Shown one piece after another: positions 18,845-28,222 of a stretch of 64,000 bases of DNA. The stretch's first letter is position 1. Each line of letters starts with the position of its first letter. The stretch covers positions 84,042 through 148,041 of the forward strand of contig JAUIGN010000014.1 of the NCBI GenBank assembly GCA_030430075.1, given 5' to 3'. This DNA comes from a bacterium. GTDB lineage: Bacteria > Planctomycetota > Planctomycetia > Pirellulales > Pirellulaceae. A program made the position numbers and the translations under genes. Under the pieces are notes generated by a model, which was not told the DNA's origin, ran no database searches, and saw nothing but the letters and a program-made list of their open reading frames with translations.

Positions 18845-20350
18845 GTGTGCGGTTTTGCTTGTTTATGGAAGCATGACGACGAGACGCTTGCCAAGCGAAT
18901 GATCGACAAAATTGAGCATCGCGGGCCTGACGAGACGCAAGTGTATCGCTCGCCGAATGTGCCTGCGATCATGGCGCATTGCCGACTGTCGATCATCGGA
19001 CCGTCCGACGGGTCACAGCCGATCTATGCTGCCGACAACATCCTGGTGGCGAATGGCGAAATCTACAACTACTGCGATCTCCGCGCGATTCTCGGCGAAA
19101 GCGCTTTCGAAACTCGCAGCGACAGTGAGACGATTCTTCACCTGTTCCGCTCGAATCAACTGCGGTGGGTCACGAAGCTGGACGGCATGTTCGCCTTTGT
19201 GCTTGCCACACCAGAGCGCATCATCGCGGCCCGCGACCCGCTTGGTATCAAGCCGCTCTACGTTGCGAGAATTGATGACGGTCTGGCGTTCAGTTCCGAA
19301 CTCAAGGCGTTTGACGGTTTGGGGTTCCGCGAGATCGAAGCGATCAACCCGGGGGAGATGTTTGACAGCCTGGACGGAACCCGTCGCTGGTTTCGCATCG
19401 CGCAAGGTGCGGCGGAGGCAGAGCCGGGACTGGACGTCGAGTCTGTCTGTCGTGAACTGCGGCTGACGCTGGAAGACGCGGTGCGGAAGTGGATGGTAGC
19501 CGACATCGAGGTTGGTTCATTTCTCTCCGGCGGGTTGGACTCGTCGATCATCGCGGCGATTGCCGCACAGGCGATCGATCATCCCCTCAAGACATTTTCG
19601 GTCGGGCTCGAGGGAAGCCCGGATATCGTCGCGGCCGCCGAAGTCGCCCGACATATCGGCTCGGAACACCGCCAAATGACGTTCCGCGCCGAGGACATTG
19701 CGAAGGCACTTCCGCATGTGATTTACCACCTGGAAAGCGCCGACGTTGACCTGGTGCGGAGTGCGATACCGACGCATTTTGCAACCACGCTGGCACGCCG
19801 GCACGTGAAGGCGGTGCTTACCGGGGAAGGGGCCGACGAACTGTTTGCCGGCTATGCTTACCACCACGATTACGCCCATTCGCCTCGCGAACTGGCGGAT
19901 GAATTGACGCGCTCGTTGACGACCATGCACAACATCAACCTGCAGCGTGTGGACCGGGTAACCATGGCGCAGGGACTGGAAGCTCGTACCCCGTTCCTTG
20001 ATCGCGACTTGATCGACTTTGCCCAGTCGATCCCAGCCTCACTCAAGATGCGGATTACCGATCAACACGACGGCAATGCGACGGAGAAGTGGATTTTGCG
20101 GGAAGCTTGCAAGGATCTGCTGCCGGAAGCGTTGGTCTGGCGCAAGAAAGCTCAGTTCGACGAGGGGACAGGTACCGTCGACACGCTGGACGAGGCCTTG
20201 TCGATGGCGACCGGAATGTCATCGCCCGTAGATCGCGAAACGGAAGCCCGCCTCTACCGAGACATCCTGCACGACCAGTTCGAGAACCCGGAAATGATTC
20301 TCCAACATGCTGGTACCTGGGCTGAAGATCGAGTGGGAGTCGGTAACTAA
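18845..20350 (+). CDS. asnB: Asparagine synthetase (glutamine-hydrolysing) family protein
   Basis: The start is GTG followed directly by TGC, which places the catalytic Cys at position 2 as required for class II glutamine amidotransferases (MCGFACLW). The N-terminal glutaminase half includes HRGPDETQ and VANGEIYNY. The C-terminal synthetase half has the PP-loop SGGLDSSIIAAI, TGEGADELFAGY and the ARTPFLDRDLI block. At 501 residues it is slightly shorter than E. coli AsnB (about 550). It would transfer glutamine-derived ammonia to an ATP-activated carboxylate: aspartate in classical AsnB, though paralogues amidate other substrates. The neighbouring nitrilase starts 15 bases downstream, so an operon is likely. 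Confidence 0.9.
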   Translation: MCGFACLWKHDDETLAKRMIDKIEHRGPDETQVYRSPNVPAIMAHCRLSIIGPSDGSQPIYAADNILVANGEIYNYCDLRAILGESAFETRSDSETILHLFRSNQLRWVTKLDGMFAFVLATPERIIAARDPLGIKPLYVARIDDGLAFSSELKAFDGLGFREIEAINPGEMFDSLDGTRRWFRIAQGAAEAEPGLDVESVCRELRLTLEDAVRKWMVADIEVGSFLSGGLDSSIIAAIAAQAIDHPLKTFSVGLEGSPDIVAAAEVARHIGSEHRQMTFRAEDIAKALPHVIYHLESADVDLVRSAIPTHFATTLARRHVKAVLTGEGADELFAGYAYHHDYAHSPRELADELTRSLTTMHNINLQRVDRVTMAQGLEARTPFLDRDLIDFAQSIPASLKMRITDQHDGNATEKWILREACKDLLPEALVWRKKAQFDEGTGTVDTLDEALSMATGMSSPVDRETEARLYRDILHDQFENPEMILQHAGTWAEDRVGVGN

Positions 20351-20365
20351 TCTAGCGAGCGACCC

Positions 20366-21259
20366 ATGGAAGATTTCAACGAATTCCGAACGGCGAAGCT
20401 GCGCGTCGCCGCTGCGCAGATCGAGCCGACCGAGGCAAACATCAGCGACAACCTGGAAAAGCACTTCGCCTTCATTGACGAAGCGAAGGAGCGCGGTGTC
20501 GAATTGCTCGTCTTTCCGGAACTGTCGCTTACCGGCTACCAGTTGCGTTCCAAGACCCCTGACCTGGCCATTACGCGCGACGACAATCGGCTCCTGGCGA
20601 TCGCGGAGCGGGCGGGCGAGATGACTGTCGTTGCCGGCTTTGTCGAGGAAGGTCTGGCGGCCCAATTCCACAATTCGGCAGCCGCACTCCGCAACGGCAA
20701 AGTTCAGTTCATCCACCGCAAGCTGAATCTTGCCACTTACGGCAACCTCGAGGAAGCCAAGTACTTTGCCCGCGGCCGCTACGTCGACGTGTTTGTTCAC
20801 GAGCCGCCATGGACTGCTGCGATCTTTATCTGCGCCGATTCGTGGAACCCGGGACTGATCCATCTGGCCGGTCTCTACGGGGCGACACTGCTCATCATTC
20901 CCGTGGCGTCTTCACGTGAAGCGGTGGGGCTCGATTTCTCCAACCCCGAAGGATGGAGTACCGCCCTGTCGTTCTACGGGATGCTGTATGGGATGCCGAT
21001 TGTGATGGCCAATCACTGCGGCAAACGGGATGGGGAAACGTACTGGGGCGGCAGTCGCGTGGTCGACCCTCACGGCAAGACCCTTGCAATCGGCGGCGAG
21101 GATGAGGAATTGGTCGTCGCCGACCTCGACTACAGCATCGTGCGGCAGGCCCGCTTCCAGTTGCCGACCGTGCGCGATTCGAACTTGGACCTGATCCATC
21201 GCGAAATCGAGCGGCTCAACAATCGCATCGGCGTGCCGCGGGGCTTCCGTTCATCGTAG
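20366..21259 (+). CDS. Carbon-nitrogen hydrolase (nitrilase superfamily)
   Basis: The 297-residue protein has the Glu-Lys-Cys catalytic triad of the nitrilase superfamily: Glu in VFPELSLTGYQL, Lys in IHRKLNL and Cys in FICADSWNPG. These motifs resemble amidases such as N-carbamoylputrescine amidase or the glutaminase domain of NAD synthetase more than true nitrilases. The reaction would be hydrolysis of an amide or carbamoyl group. The gene lies 15 bases downstream of an asparagine synthetase-like gene, so the pair could make and cleave amide bonds on related substrates. That link is inferred from position only. The substrate cannot be stated. Confidence 0.88.
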   Translation: MEDFNEFRTAKLRVAAAQIEPTEANISDNLEKHFAFIDEAKERGVELLVFPELSLTGYQLRSKTPDLAITRDDNRLLAIAERAGEMTVVAGFVEEGLAAQFHNSAAALRNGKVQFIHRKLNLATYGNLEEAKYFARGRYVDVFVHEPPWTAAIFICADSWNPGLIHLAGLYGATLLIIPVASSREAVGLDFSNPEGWSTALSFYGMLYGMPIVMANHCGKRDGETYWGGSRVVDPHGKTLAIGGEDEELVVADLDYSIVRQARFQLPTVRDSNLDLIHREIERLNNRIGVPRGFRSS

Positions 21260-21440
21260 GAATCGGTTCTTCGTAGTCCATTCTGGACGGCCAGCGTGTG
21301 CGTGTGAATCGCGTGAGCATGGCCTCCGGTCAACGGACGGGCAATCGAGACCCGGCCGCGGCATTGCAACTGAGGCATCGCCCGTCCAAGCATTGTCCCG
21401 GCCACGCATTGTCCCGGCCAAGCATCGTCCTGGGCGCGTG

Positions 21441-22109
21441 TTACCGCGCCGCTCGACCACAGAGCGTCTCAATCCATGCGTCCATTCCCACCCCCGACTT
21501 GGCTGAGACGTCCAGGACTTGCATCCCTGGCCGGACTGCCTGGACACTGTTCAGGGCGGACGCGTGGTCAAATTCGACCACGTCCGCCAGGTCCATCTTG
21601 GTGAGGACACAGATGTCGGCCGTGTTAAAGATGGTCGGATATTTCAGCGGCTTGTCCTCGCCTTCGGTAACGGAAAAGAGTACCAGGCGGAGCGCTTCAC
21701 CCAGATCGTAGCTGGCCGGGCAGACAAGGTTGCCTACATTTTCGATGAAGAGAAAATCGAGCTTCGCTGTATCGACGTCGCGCAGGGCGGTCCGCACCAT
21801 GTCTGCTTCCAGATGGCAAACCGTGCCGGTGCAGATCTGGCGGATCGGCACGCCGGCGCGGGCCAGCCGCTGCGCGTCGTTTTCGGTTGCCAGGTCGCCC
21901 ACCAGCGCCGCGACTCGGTACCGCTCACGCAGCCGCAACAACGTCTGCTCGAGAAACATCGTCTTACCCGCGCCCGGGCTGGAAACCAGGCTGACCACGA
22001 AGACTCCCTCGTCTTCAAAACGTTGCCGCAAGGCGCGGGCGGCGACGTCGTTTTCCTTGAGAATCTTGGTGCGGACTTCTACCAGTCGTGTTGTCTTGTG
22101 GCCGCTCAT
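21441..22109 (-). CDS. hypB: Hydrogenase nickel incorporation GTPase HypB
   Basis: The 222-residue SIMIBI-class GTPase has a Walker A loop (SSPGAGKT, residues 43-50), ENVGNLVCPASYDLGE and a guanine-specificity motif (TKMDL). HypB delivers nickel with HypA to the hydrogenase large-subunit precursor. The N-terminal histidine-rich nickel store and the CxxCGC motif found in some HypB proteins are both missing, so this version has only the GTPase core. The start overlaps the hypA stop in an ATGA arrangement, showing translational coupling. It is the last gene of the hyp operon. Confidence 0.96.
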   Translation of the reverse strand: MSGHKTTRLVEVRTKILKENDVAARALRQRFEDEGVFVVSLVSSPGAGKTMFLEQTLLRLRERYRVAALVGDLATENDAQRLARAGVPIRQICTGTVCHLEADMVRTALRDVDTAKLDFLFIENVGNLVCPASYDLGEALRLVLFSVTEGEDKPLKYPTIFNTADICVLTKMDLADVVEFDHASALNSVQAVRPGMQVLDVSAKSGVGMDAWIETLCGRAAR

Positions 22110-22453
22110 GCTTCAATCTCCAAGGACCGGACCTCCAATTCCTTTCCGCTCAGTATGTCGCCGGCCGGTGACGAGCACCTGGGACAGACGAACGCTTGCA
22201 GCGAAGCCACGGTGACTTCCATCCGGCAAAGCCGGCAGTAAAACCGGATGGGCACATCTTCGACGACCAATTCAGCACCGGCCAGCGGCGAGTCCTCGCG
22301 GGCAATCTCAAACGCGGAGATCAGTGCTTCCTTGACCACACCGGAGAGCGGTCCGAGTCGGACGTGGACGGCGCTGACTGCCGATTCGCCGTGCCGCGCT
22401 GCTTCGGCGGCGGCAATCTCGACGATGTTCAGTGCAATGGACAATTCGTGCAT
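22106..22453 (-). CDS. hypA: Hydrogenase nickel metallochaperone HypA
   Basis: The start at 22453 gives MHELSIAL, the invariant HypA N-terminus whose His2 binds nickel. The 115-residue protein contains the structural zinc site, with four cysteines at residues 73, 76, 90 and 93 (FYCRLC, FVCPRC). Four extra in-frame codons upstream (from 22465) would bury the nickel-binding His away from the N-terminus and are unlikely to be used. HypA hands Ni(II) to the hydrogenase large subunit together with HypB, whose gene overlaps its stop codon by four bases. Confidence 0.96.
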   Translation of the reverse strand: MHELSIALNIVEIAAAEAARHGESAVSAVHVRLGPLSGVVKEALISAFEIAREDSPLAGAELVVEDVPIRFYCRLCRMEVTVASLQAFVCPRCSSPAGDILSGKELEVRSLEIEA

Positions 22454-22461
22454 GGCCCCGC

Positions 22462-23547
22462 TCAACAGATTCTCGGTAGTTGCTCTCCGGCCAGCATCGA
22501 CACGATCCGTTCGCCCCCGATCAACGACCGCTGCGTCACCATTCCCGGATGTTCATCGACCACCTGGCCAATGATCGCGGAATCTCTGCCAAGGGGATGC
22601 TCGCGCATCGCTTGCAGCAGGCGCTGGGCGTCCTCCGCCGGGGCGACCGCAATCAACTTTCCTTCGTTGGCCACGTACAGAGGGTCCAAGCCGAGCAGGT
22701 CGCAGGCCGCTCGCACTTCGTCGCGAACGGGAATCGAGGCCTCGTCGATCTTCACGCCCGCACGGGAAGCGGTCGCGAGTTCGTTGAGCGTGCTGGCAAG
22801 GCCGCCGCGAGTTGGATCGCGCATACAACGAATGCGAGGGCAAACGCGCAGCATTGTTCGGGTCAATCCGTTCAACGGCGCGGTGTCGCTCTCCACGGTG
22901 GTTTCGAACTGAATGCCTTCACGCAGCGACATGATGGCGACGCCGTGGTCGCCCAGCGTTCCGGAGGCGAGAATCGTGTCACCCGCCCGGGCGTTGCGGA
23001 TCGAAAGGGCCAGCCCGGCGGGCCGCAGCCCAATCCCCGTGGTCGTGATGAAGACCTGGTCTCCCTTGCCGCGATCGACCACCTTGGTGTCGCCCGTCAC
23101 GATCTGAACGCCGGCTTCGTCGCAAGCAGCCCGCATGGAAGCGGCAATTCGCTCGAGATCTGAGATTGGCGTGCCCTCTTCCAGAATGAATGCCGCGGAC
23201 AGGCTCAGCGGTTGCGCGCCGCAGACCGCCAGATCATTTACGGTGCCGTGAACCGCCAGACGCCCGATATCCCCGCCCGGGAAGAACAGCGGCCGCACCA
23301 CGAACGAGTCCGTCGTCATGACCAACTGGTGATCGCGCGGGTCGCACGGGATCGTCGCGGAATCCTCGAGCTCGGTGACGGGACCGGTGTCGAGATGGGG
23401 CAGGAAGACATTCTGGATCAAGTCGGCGCTCAGTTTTCCGCCGCTGCCGTGGCCCAGCAGAACGTGGTCGTATTGGCTCCTCGGCACAGGGCACACGGTG
23501 TTTTCGTTTTCCCGGGCATCGAGTCGCCCGTCGCGTTCATTCGGCAT
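22462..23547 (-). CDS. hypE: Hydrogenase maturation protein HypE (carbamoyl dehydratase)
   Basis: The 361-residue protein has the glycine-rich motif LLGHGSGGKLS, an ATP-binding PurM/HypE-like domain (VTGDTKVVDRGKGDQVF, MRDPTRGGLAST) and ends in PRIC. The terminal cysteine is the residue that HypF carbamoylates and HypE dehydrates to a thiocyanate, the source of the cyanide ligands of the NiFe site. The start at 23547 (MPNERDG) is chosen because the longer frame (to 23766) lies fully inside hypD. It overlaps hypD by 11 bases, consistent with translational coupling. Confidence 0.95.
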   Translation of the reverse strand: MPNERDGRLDARENENTVCPVPRSQYDHVLLGHGSGGKLSADLIQNVFLPHLDTGPVTELEDSATIPCDPRDHQLVMTTDSFVVRPLFFPGGDIGRLAVHGTVNDLAVCGAQPLSLSAAFILEEGTPISDLERIAASMRAACDEAGVQIVTGDTKVVDRGKGDQVFITTTGIGLRPAGLALSIRNARAGDTILASGTLGDHGVAIMSLREGIQFETTVESDTAPLNGLTRTMLRVCPRIRCMRDPTRGGLASTLNELATASRAGVKIDEASIPVRDEVRAACDLLGLDPLYVANEGKLIAVAPAEDAQRLLQAMREHPLGRDSAIIGQVVDEHPGMVTQRSLIGGERIVSMLAGEQLPRIC

Positions 23548-24649
23548 GCAGCGCCTCGCTGTCCGTTTGCCTGCCGTAGTGAAAGTATGCGGCGCAGGCG
23601 CCCTCGGAGGAGACCATGGTCGCACCCAGGGGATGCTGGGGCGTACAAGCTTTCCCGAAGGACGGGCAATCGGAGGGTCTCTTGACCCCCTGCAGGATCT
23701 GGCCGCTGATGCAGTCGCTGGGTTCAGCCACATGGCGTTCCGCCAGCTTGAATCTCTGCAGCGCATCGAACTGCTGATACTGGTGGCGCAGGCGGTAGCC
23801 GCTGCAGGGAATCAGGCCCAGGCCCCGCCACCGGCGATCGGCAACTTCAAACACCTCATGAATCAATTGGCGGGCGGCCGTGTTACCTTCCCGACGCACG
23901 ACGCGGGAATACTGATTTTCTACACCGTGCCGGCCCGCTTCCAACATGCACAGGCAGCGGTAAATACCTTCGAGCAGGTCCAGGGGTTCAAATCCGGTGA
24001 CGACGATCGGAACCTTGCGCCGAGCGGCCAGCGGCTCGTATTCTTCGTAACCCATGACCGTGCAGACGTGACCTGCCGCCAAAAATCCTTCCACCCGATT
24101 CTCGGCCGAATCGAGAATCGCCGTCATGGCCGGAGGAACCGTCACATGCGAAACGACAACGGCAAAATTCTCGATCTGCCGACGGCTGGCTTGCCAAACG
24201 GCCATCGCGTTCGCCGGCGCGGTGGTCTCGAAGCCGACGGCGAAGAAGACGACCGTCCGATCGGGATTCTCTTCTGCAATCTTGAGGCAGTCGAGCGGCG
24301 AATAGACAATCCGCACATCACCGCCGGCCGCTTTCACGTTGAGCAGATCGTCGCGACTGCCCGGCACGCGGAGCATGTCGCCGTACGAGCAAAAGATGAC
24401 GTCCGCCCGCCCGGCAATCTCGATCGAGGCGTCAATCAACTCCAGCGGTGTCACACATACCGGGCAGCCGGGACCGTGTACCAGCTCCACGTGCGGCGGC
24501 AGCAACTGATCGACGCCGTATCTGAGGATCGTGTGCGTCTGGCCTCCACACAATTCCATGATCGTCCAGGGGCGGGTGGTCAGCCGCGCAATGGCGTCGG
24601 CCAGCCGGCGGGCCGCATCGGGATCGCGGTACTCGTCCTGATACTTCAT
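23537..24649 (-). CDS. hypD: Hydrogenase Fe(CN)2CO assembly protein HypD
   Basis: The 370-residue protein holds the conserved HypD cysteine motifs: ELCGGQTHTI, HGPGCPVCVTP and the cluster-region cysteines near the C-terminus (SDCISGQILQGVKRPSDC, FGKAC). HypD carries a [4Fe-4S] cluster and with HypC forms the scaffold on which the Fe(CN)2CO moiety is built. FFAVGFETTAP and TGFEPLDLLEGIY are further family signatures. The start overlaps the hypC stop (ATGA). The length matches typical HypD proteins. Confidence 0.96.
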   Translation of the reverse strand: MKYQDEYRDPDAARRLADAIARLTTRPWTIMELCGGQTHTILRYGVDQLLPPHVELVHGPGCPVCVTPLELIDASIEIAGRADVIFCSYGDMLRVPGSRDDLLNVKAAGGDVRIVYSPLDCLKIAEENPDRTVVFFAVGFETTAPANAMAVWQASRRQIENFAVVVSHVTVPPAMTAILDSAENRVEGFLAAGHVCTVMGYEEYEPLAARRKVPIVVTGFEPLDLLEGIYRCLCMLEAGRHGVENQYSRVVRREGNTAARQLIHEVFEVADRRWRGLGLIPCSGYRLRHQYQQFDALQRFKLAERHVAEPSDCISGQILQGVKRPSDCPSFGKACTPQHPLGATMVSSEGACAAYFHYGRQTDSEALHAE

Positions 24650-24921
24650 CGGCCGCCACCTGGCTCCAAACCGGGGCCGGAGCCGTGCAGTTCTTCCAAC
24701 TCGTCCATCTCGTCCAGGAGGGCGAAGATTCGCTGCGCCTGTTCCTCGTCAATCACTTGCAGGGCGAATCCGACATGCACAATGACGTACTGTCCGACCT
24801 GGGCCTGAGGCGTATGCGCCAGGCAGGCATTTTTGAAAACGCCGCCGAAATCGACCTTGCCCATCGGCATGTCGGCCTCGGTGAACGTCTCGACAATCTT
24901 CCCCGGAATGCCCAAGCACAT
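24646..24921 (-). CDS. hypC: Hydrogenase assembly chaperone HypC
   Basis: The 91-residue protein starts with MCLGIPGKIVE, the HypC/HupF signature whose Cys2 binds the iron intermediate and the large-subunit precursor. The rest is the short OB-fold core (KVDFGGVFKNACLAH, GQYVIVHVGFALQVID). The ATG at 24921 exposes Cys2 once the initiator methionine is removed, as required. It starts 7 bases after the hypF stop and its own stop overlaps the hypD start by four bases, so hypF, hypC and hypD are co-translated. Confidence 0.96.
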   Translation of the reverse strand: MCLGIPGKIVETFTEADMPMGKVDFGGVFKNACLAHTPQAQVGQYVIVHVGFALQVIDEEQAQRIFALLDEMDELEELHGSGPGLEPGGGR

Positions 24922-24928
24922 GGTGGTG

Positions 24929-27307
24929 TCACGCTTTGCAGGATACAGAAACCGGTTTCGGCCGTGTGGTATCGTGAGGCGGCTCCAGCGCCGCCGCGAT
25001 GGCAAGTTGCCCCAGGCTCAGTCCGCCGTCATTCGCCGGCACTTGCCGGTGACCGTAGACACGAAATCCGTTCTCGGCCAGGCGCGAAGGTACGCCGGTC
25101 GCCAGCAAGACATTCTGAAATACGCCGCCGCTGAGGACAACGGTCTCGATCCCCGTCGCAGCGCGAATTCGGCGGCACACGTCAGCAATGATCTCGATCA
25201 CCGTGTTGTGAAATCGCCGAGCGATGGCGGACAGCGGCAGGGATCGCTGCACGTCTGCGACGATATCGCCGATCAATGGTCGCGTGTCGATCACCAGAGG
25301 ATTGTCCCCCACGAGACCGGTCGCATTGACGGCAAACGAATAAGAGCCGTTGTCGTCGGCATCCGTGGCCAGCCATTCCAGTTCCATCGCCGCCTGGCCT
25401 TCAAAGGTGACGCGCTGTTGCAGGCCAACCAGGGCCGCCGCGGCGTCGAACAGTCGGCCGCCGCTGGAGGTCCAAGGCGAGTTGAACTGGCGACGGACCA
25501 TTTGCCGCACGGCGGATCGTTCGGCTGAAGAAACATCGTCCGAGGGATCCGGCGGCGGAGCCCCGGCATCGGCCAGGTGGGCCTCGGCCATCCGCCAAGG
25601 TTCGTCGATCGCCCGTTGGCCGCCCGGCATACGTACATAGCGGAGATGGGCCGTGCGGGTCAATTCGCCATATCCGCCGCAAAAAAATTCGCCCCCCCAA
25701 ATCGCCCCGTCCGTACCCAAGCCGGTGCCGTCAAAGGCGACGCCGATGACCGGTTCCGCGAGCCCGTTGTCCGCCATGCAACTGGCGATGTGTGCCTGAT
25801 GATGTTGCACGGCCAGTCGCGGTATCCCGCGGTTGTCGGCAAATTGGTGCGCAAACCTGGTGGAGGCGTAATCGGGATGCAGGTCATGCACGATCTGCGC
25901 CGGCCGGCCAGACATTTGCGCCATGTACAGCTCGACGTCCCGCTCGAATGCCCGGTACGCGTCCAACTGGTCCAAGTCACCCAGGTGGTGGCTGAGCCGC
26001 GCTTGTTGCCCTTGCCCCAGCGCAAAGACGCCTTTCAACTGCCCGCCGACGGCCAGCACGGTTTGTGGACAAGCGATGGGGAGGCGAATCGGGCTGGGAG
26101 CGTCGCCTCGCGAGCGGCGGATCGGCGAGGGCGTTCCCAAGACAACCCGGGTTACCGAATCATCACAGCGGACGTGAATCTGCCGATTGTTCGTGAGGAA
26201 GATGTCTGCGATTCCCCGCAGTCGCTCCAGCGCGTCGTCGTCGTGATGGGCGATCGGTTCGTCGGATCGGTTGCCGCTGGTCATCACAAGCGGCACGTCG
26301 ACGGCCTCCGACAGCGAAAGATCGTGGAGCAAGAGATGGTGAATGGGCGTGTAAGGCAGCATGATGCCCAGGCTGGGGTTGCCGGGAGCGATGCCGGGTG
26401 CAAGCAGATCGTCGGCCGACCTCCTCCGGCGCAGCAACACGATCGGTCGTTGGGGAGAGAGCAGCAACCGTTGCTCATCGGCACTGATGCAGGACAAGCG
26501 GCTGGCGGCATCAAGGTTTCCAACCATCAGGGCCAGCGGCTTCTCGTCACGCTGCTTTCGTCTGCGTAATTCTCGGACAGCTTCGTCCCGGCGGGCATCA
26601 CACACGAGGTGGTAGCCGCCCAGACCCTTGAGTGCGCCGATCTGGCCAGCCAGGATAGCCCGCCCGAACTCGGCCAGCGGGGCATTCGAATCGCGCTGGC
26701 TACCGTCACCGGCGTGCAAGGCCAATCGCGGCCCGCAATCCCAGCAGGCGATCGGCTGGGCGTGGAACCGGCGGTCGTTCGGGTCTTGATACTCTGTGCG
26801 GCAAGCATCGCACATCTCGAAGCGGGCCATCGTGGTTCGCAACCGATCGTAGGGAACCCCTTCCACGATCGTCAGCCGCGGGCCGCAGTTGGTGCAGTTG
26901 ATGAATGGGTAGCGGTGCCTGCGATTGCGCGGATCAAACATCTCCGCGAGACATGCGGAACACGTGCCGATATCCGGGGCGATGGCCACCTCGTCCGCAT
27001 CCGCCGAGCAACTCGCTTCAATCGTGAAGTCGTCGCCTCCTTGCCGCGGCAGAGTCCGCTGCGACAAGTGTTCGATCTTGCCCAGCGGCGGAACACCCAT
27101 TCTTAGTTCATGCACGAATCGATCAAGGATGTCGTGCCTGGCTTCCACTTCGATCTCAACGCAACCGGCACGGTTCCTGACGAATCCGTTCACATTCAAT
27201 CGCCGGGCCAGACGGTAAACGAAGGGCCGAAAGCCAACACCCTGGACAGTTCCGCGGATCTCAATGGCTCGCCGCTCGATTGCCATCTCAGTTTTTGCTC
27301 GATCCAT
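24929..27307 (-). CDS. hypF: Carbamoyltransferase HypF
   Basis: The 792-residue protein has the full HypF layout: an acylphosphatase domain (about 13-100; RGTVQGVGFRPFVYRLA), two zinc-finger-like Cys pairs (CSACLAEM, CTNCGPR, CDACR, CWDCGPR, about 115-210), a YrdC-like domain (about 215-400; LKGLGGYHLVCDA, RSRGDAPSPI) and a C-terminal Kae1-like carbamoyltransferase domain (AVQHHQAHIAS, GVAFDGTGLG, VVLSGGVFQN). It converts carbamoyl phosphate and ATP to carbamoyl-AMP and transfers the carbamoyl group to the HypE C-terminal cysteine. It is the first hyp gene, separated from the hox genes by about 400 bases holding a repeat element. Confidence 0.96.
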   Translation of the reverse strand: MDRAKTEMAIERRAIEIRGTVQGVGFRPFVYRLARRLNVNGFVRNRAGCVEIEVEARHDILDRFVHELRMGVPPLGKIEHLSQRTLPRQGGDDFTIEASCSADADEVAIAPDIGTCSACLAEMFDPRNRRHRYPFINCTNCGPRLTIVEGVPYDRLRTTMARFEMCDACRTEYQDPNDRRFHAQPIACWDCGPRLALHAGDGSQRDSNAPLAEFGRAILAGQIGALKGLGGYHLVCDARRDEAVRELRRRKQRDEKPLALMVGNLDAASRLSCISADEQRLLLSPQRPIVLLRRRRSADDLLAPGIAPGNPSLGIMLPYTPIHHLLLHDLSLSEAVDVPLVMTSGNRSDEPIAHHDDDALERLRGIADIFLTNNRQIHVRCDDSVTRVVLGTPSPIRRSRGDAPSPIRLPIACPQTVLAVGGQLKGVFALGQGQQARLSHHLGDLDQLDAYRAFERDVELYMAQMSGRPAQIVHDLHPDYASTRFAHQFADNRGIPRLAVQHHQAHIASCMADNGLAEPVIGVAFDGTGLGTDGAIWGGEFFCGGYGELTRTAHLRYVRMPGGQRAIDEPWRMAEAHLADAGAPPPDPSDDVSSAERSAVRQMVRRQFNSPWTSSGGRLFDAAAALVGLQQRVTFEGQAAMELEWLATDADDNGSYSFAVNATGLVGDNPLVIDTRPLIGDIVADVQRSLPLSAIARRFHNTVIEIIADVCRRIRAATGIETVVLSGGVFQNVLLATGVPSRLAENGFRVYGHRQVPANDGGLSLGQLAIAAALEPPHDTTRPKPVSVSCKA

Positions 27308-27433
27308 GACTGTCGATTTTCACTCTACGAAAGACGATGATGCTCACGGTTGGTGTAGCTTGTTCCCGCACCATTTTCAGGAGCGGGGCGGGCTTACCCA
27401 GATTCACCGCAGTTACTTCGAGGAGATCTTGCC

Positions 27434-27603
27434 CCGGATCATTCATCAGCCGTTGGGCGTTAGCCCCGGTTCCGTTGATCGAAGAAAATACCGGACACTA
27501 ACTCGTTCCGGCTGATATGCGAGCCGCCTTGTGTAAGTTCACTTCAATCGACAACGACACAGCGACTTCCGCTGAACTGTTGTTCGTTCGAGATTCATCC
27601 GGG
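27434..27603 (+). repeat. MITE-like dispersed repeat, copy 1
   Basis: An intergenic element of about 170 bases starts CCCGGATCATTCATCAGCC and ends ATTCATCCGGG, so its ends are partly inverted copies of each other. It contains CCCCGGTTCCGTTGAT near 27465. Related copies lie at 33306-33470 and about 59604-59774, with partial ones at 36605-36705 and 63304-63325 (inverted). It has no coding capacity. It fills most of the gap between hypF and the hydrogenase protease gene; the remaining bases at 27308-27433 and 27604-27709 show nothing I recognise. Confidence 0.6.
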
Positions 27604-27709
27604 ATGATACGTCATCCAATCCCTTCCAGTCGGCGTTCGCGCCGCGAAAGCAGCGCGACAACGCCGCGATCATCGAGCGAGGGGCGCCGTGGTTTTCCTC
27701 GCTGCCTGG

Positions 27710-28204
27710 CTACTCGCAGGAAGCCAGTGACGCCCTGTCCGCTCGTTGACCTTCCCGCTCGATCAGCTCGAGCGTTCGCTGGATAATGTCTTTGCAGGCT
27801 GCCTCGGCTTCGGGTGAGAGTCGGTTGTCGCAAAGGTCAAACGATCTGCCCCGAAACGAAATCAAGTAGGCGGGCGGTTGTCGGCGATAGACGTGGCCGG
27901 CCAGGGCGACGAGCGTTCCGGGATCGATACGATGTGCCATGGTTTGTCGCGGGCTCGACGACGTGAGTCGGCGCGTGGCGATCGTATCTCTTGGGCCGTC
28001 GTGTGCTGCGTCGATGAAGATCACGAGCGCGGCGGAAGCGACGTCGGCGGCCAGTTCGGGCGTCGGCGCCGCTTGATCGACGACTCTCACCCGGCGCGCT
28101 TCAACCATGGTTCGCAACTGCTGGCAGGCGATCCGCCCCAGCGCGTCATCACCGCGGAGCGTGTTGCCGAAGCCAATCACCAGGGTCTGCATTTCGGCGG
28201 GCAT
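27710..28204 (-). CDS. hoxW: Hydrogenase maturation protease (HoxW/HycI-type)
   Basis: The 164-residue protein starts with VIGFGNTLRGDDALG, the nickel-sensing signature of the HyaD/HycI/HoxW endopeptidases, with an acidic ligand in the GDD segment; IDAAHDG provides the second conserved acidic site and LAGHVYRRQPP the conserved histidine region. It cleaves the C-terminal tail of the hydrogenase large subunit once nickel is inserted. The target here should be HoxH, whose gene ends 18 bases upstream. The gene symbol follows from the context. Family membership is clear from the N-terminus. Confidence 0.92.
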   Translation of the reverse strand: MPAEMQTLVIGFGNTLRGDDALGRIACQQLRTMVEARRVRVVDQAAPTPELAADVASAALVIFIDAAHDGPRDTIATRRLTSSSPRQTMAHRIDPGTLVALAGHVYRRQPPAYLISFRGRSFDLCDNRLSPEAEAACKDIIQRTLELIEREGQRADRASLASCE

Positions 28205-28222
28205 GGTCAGTCTCTTGTTCGA

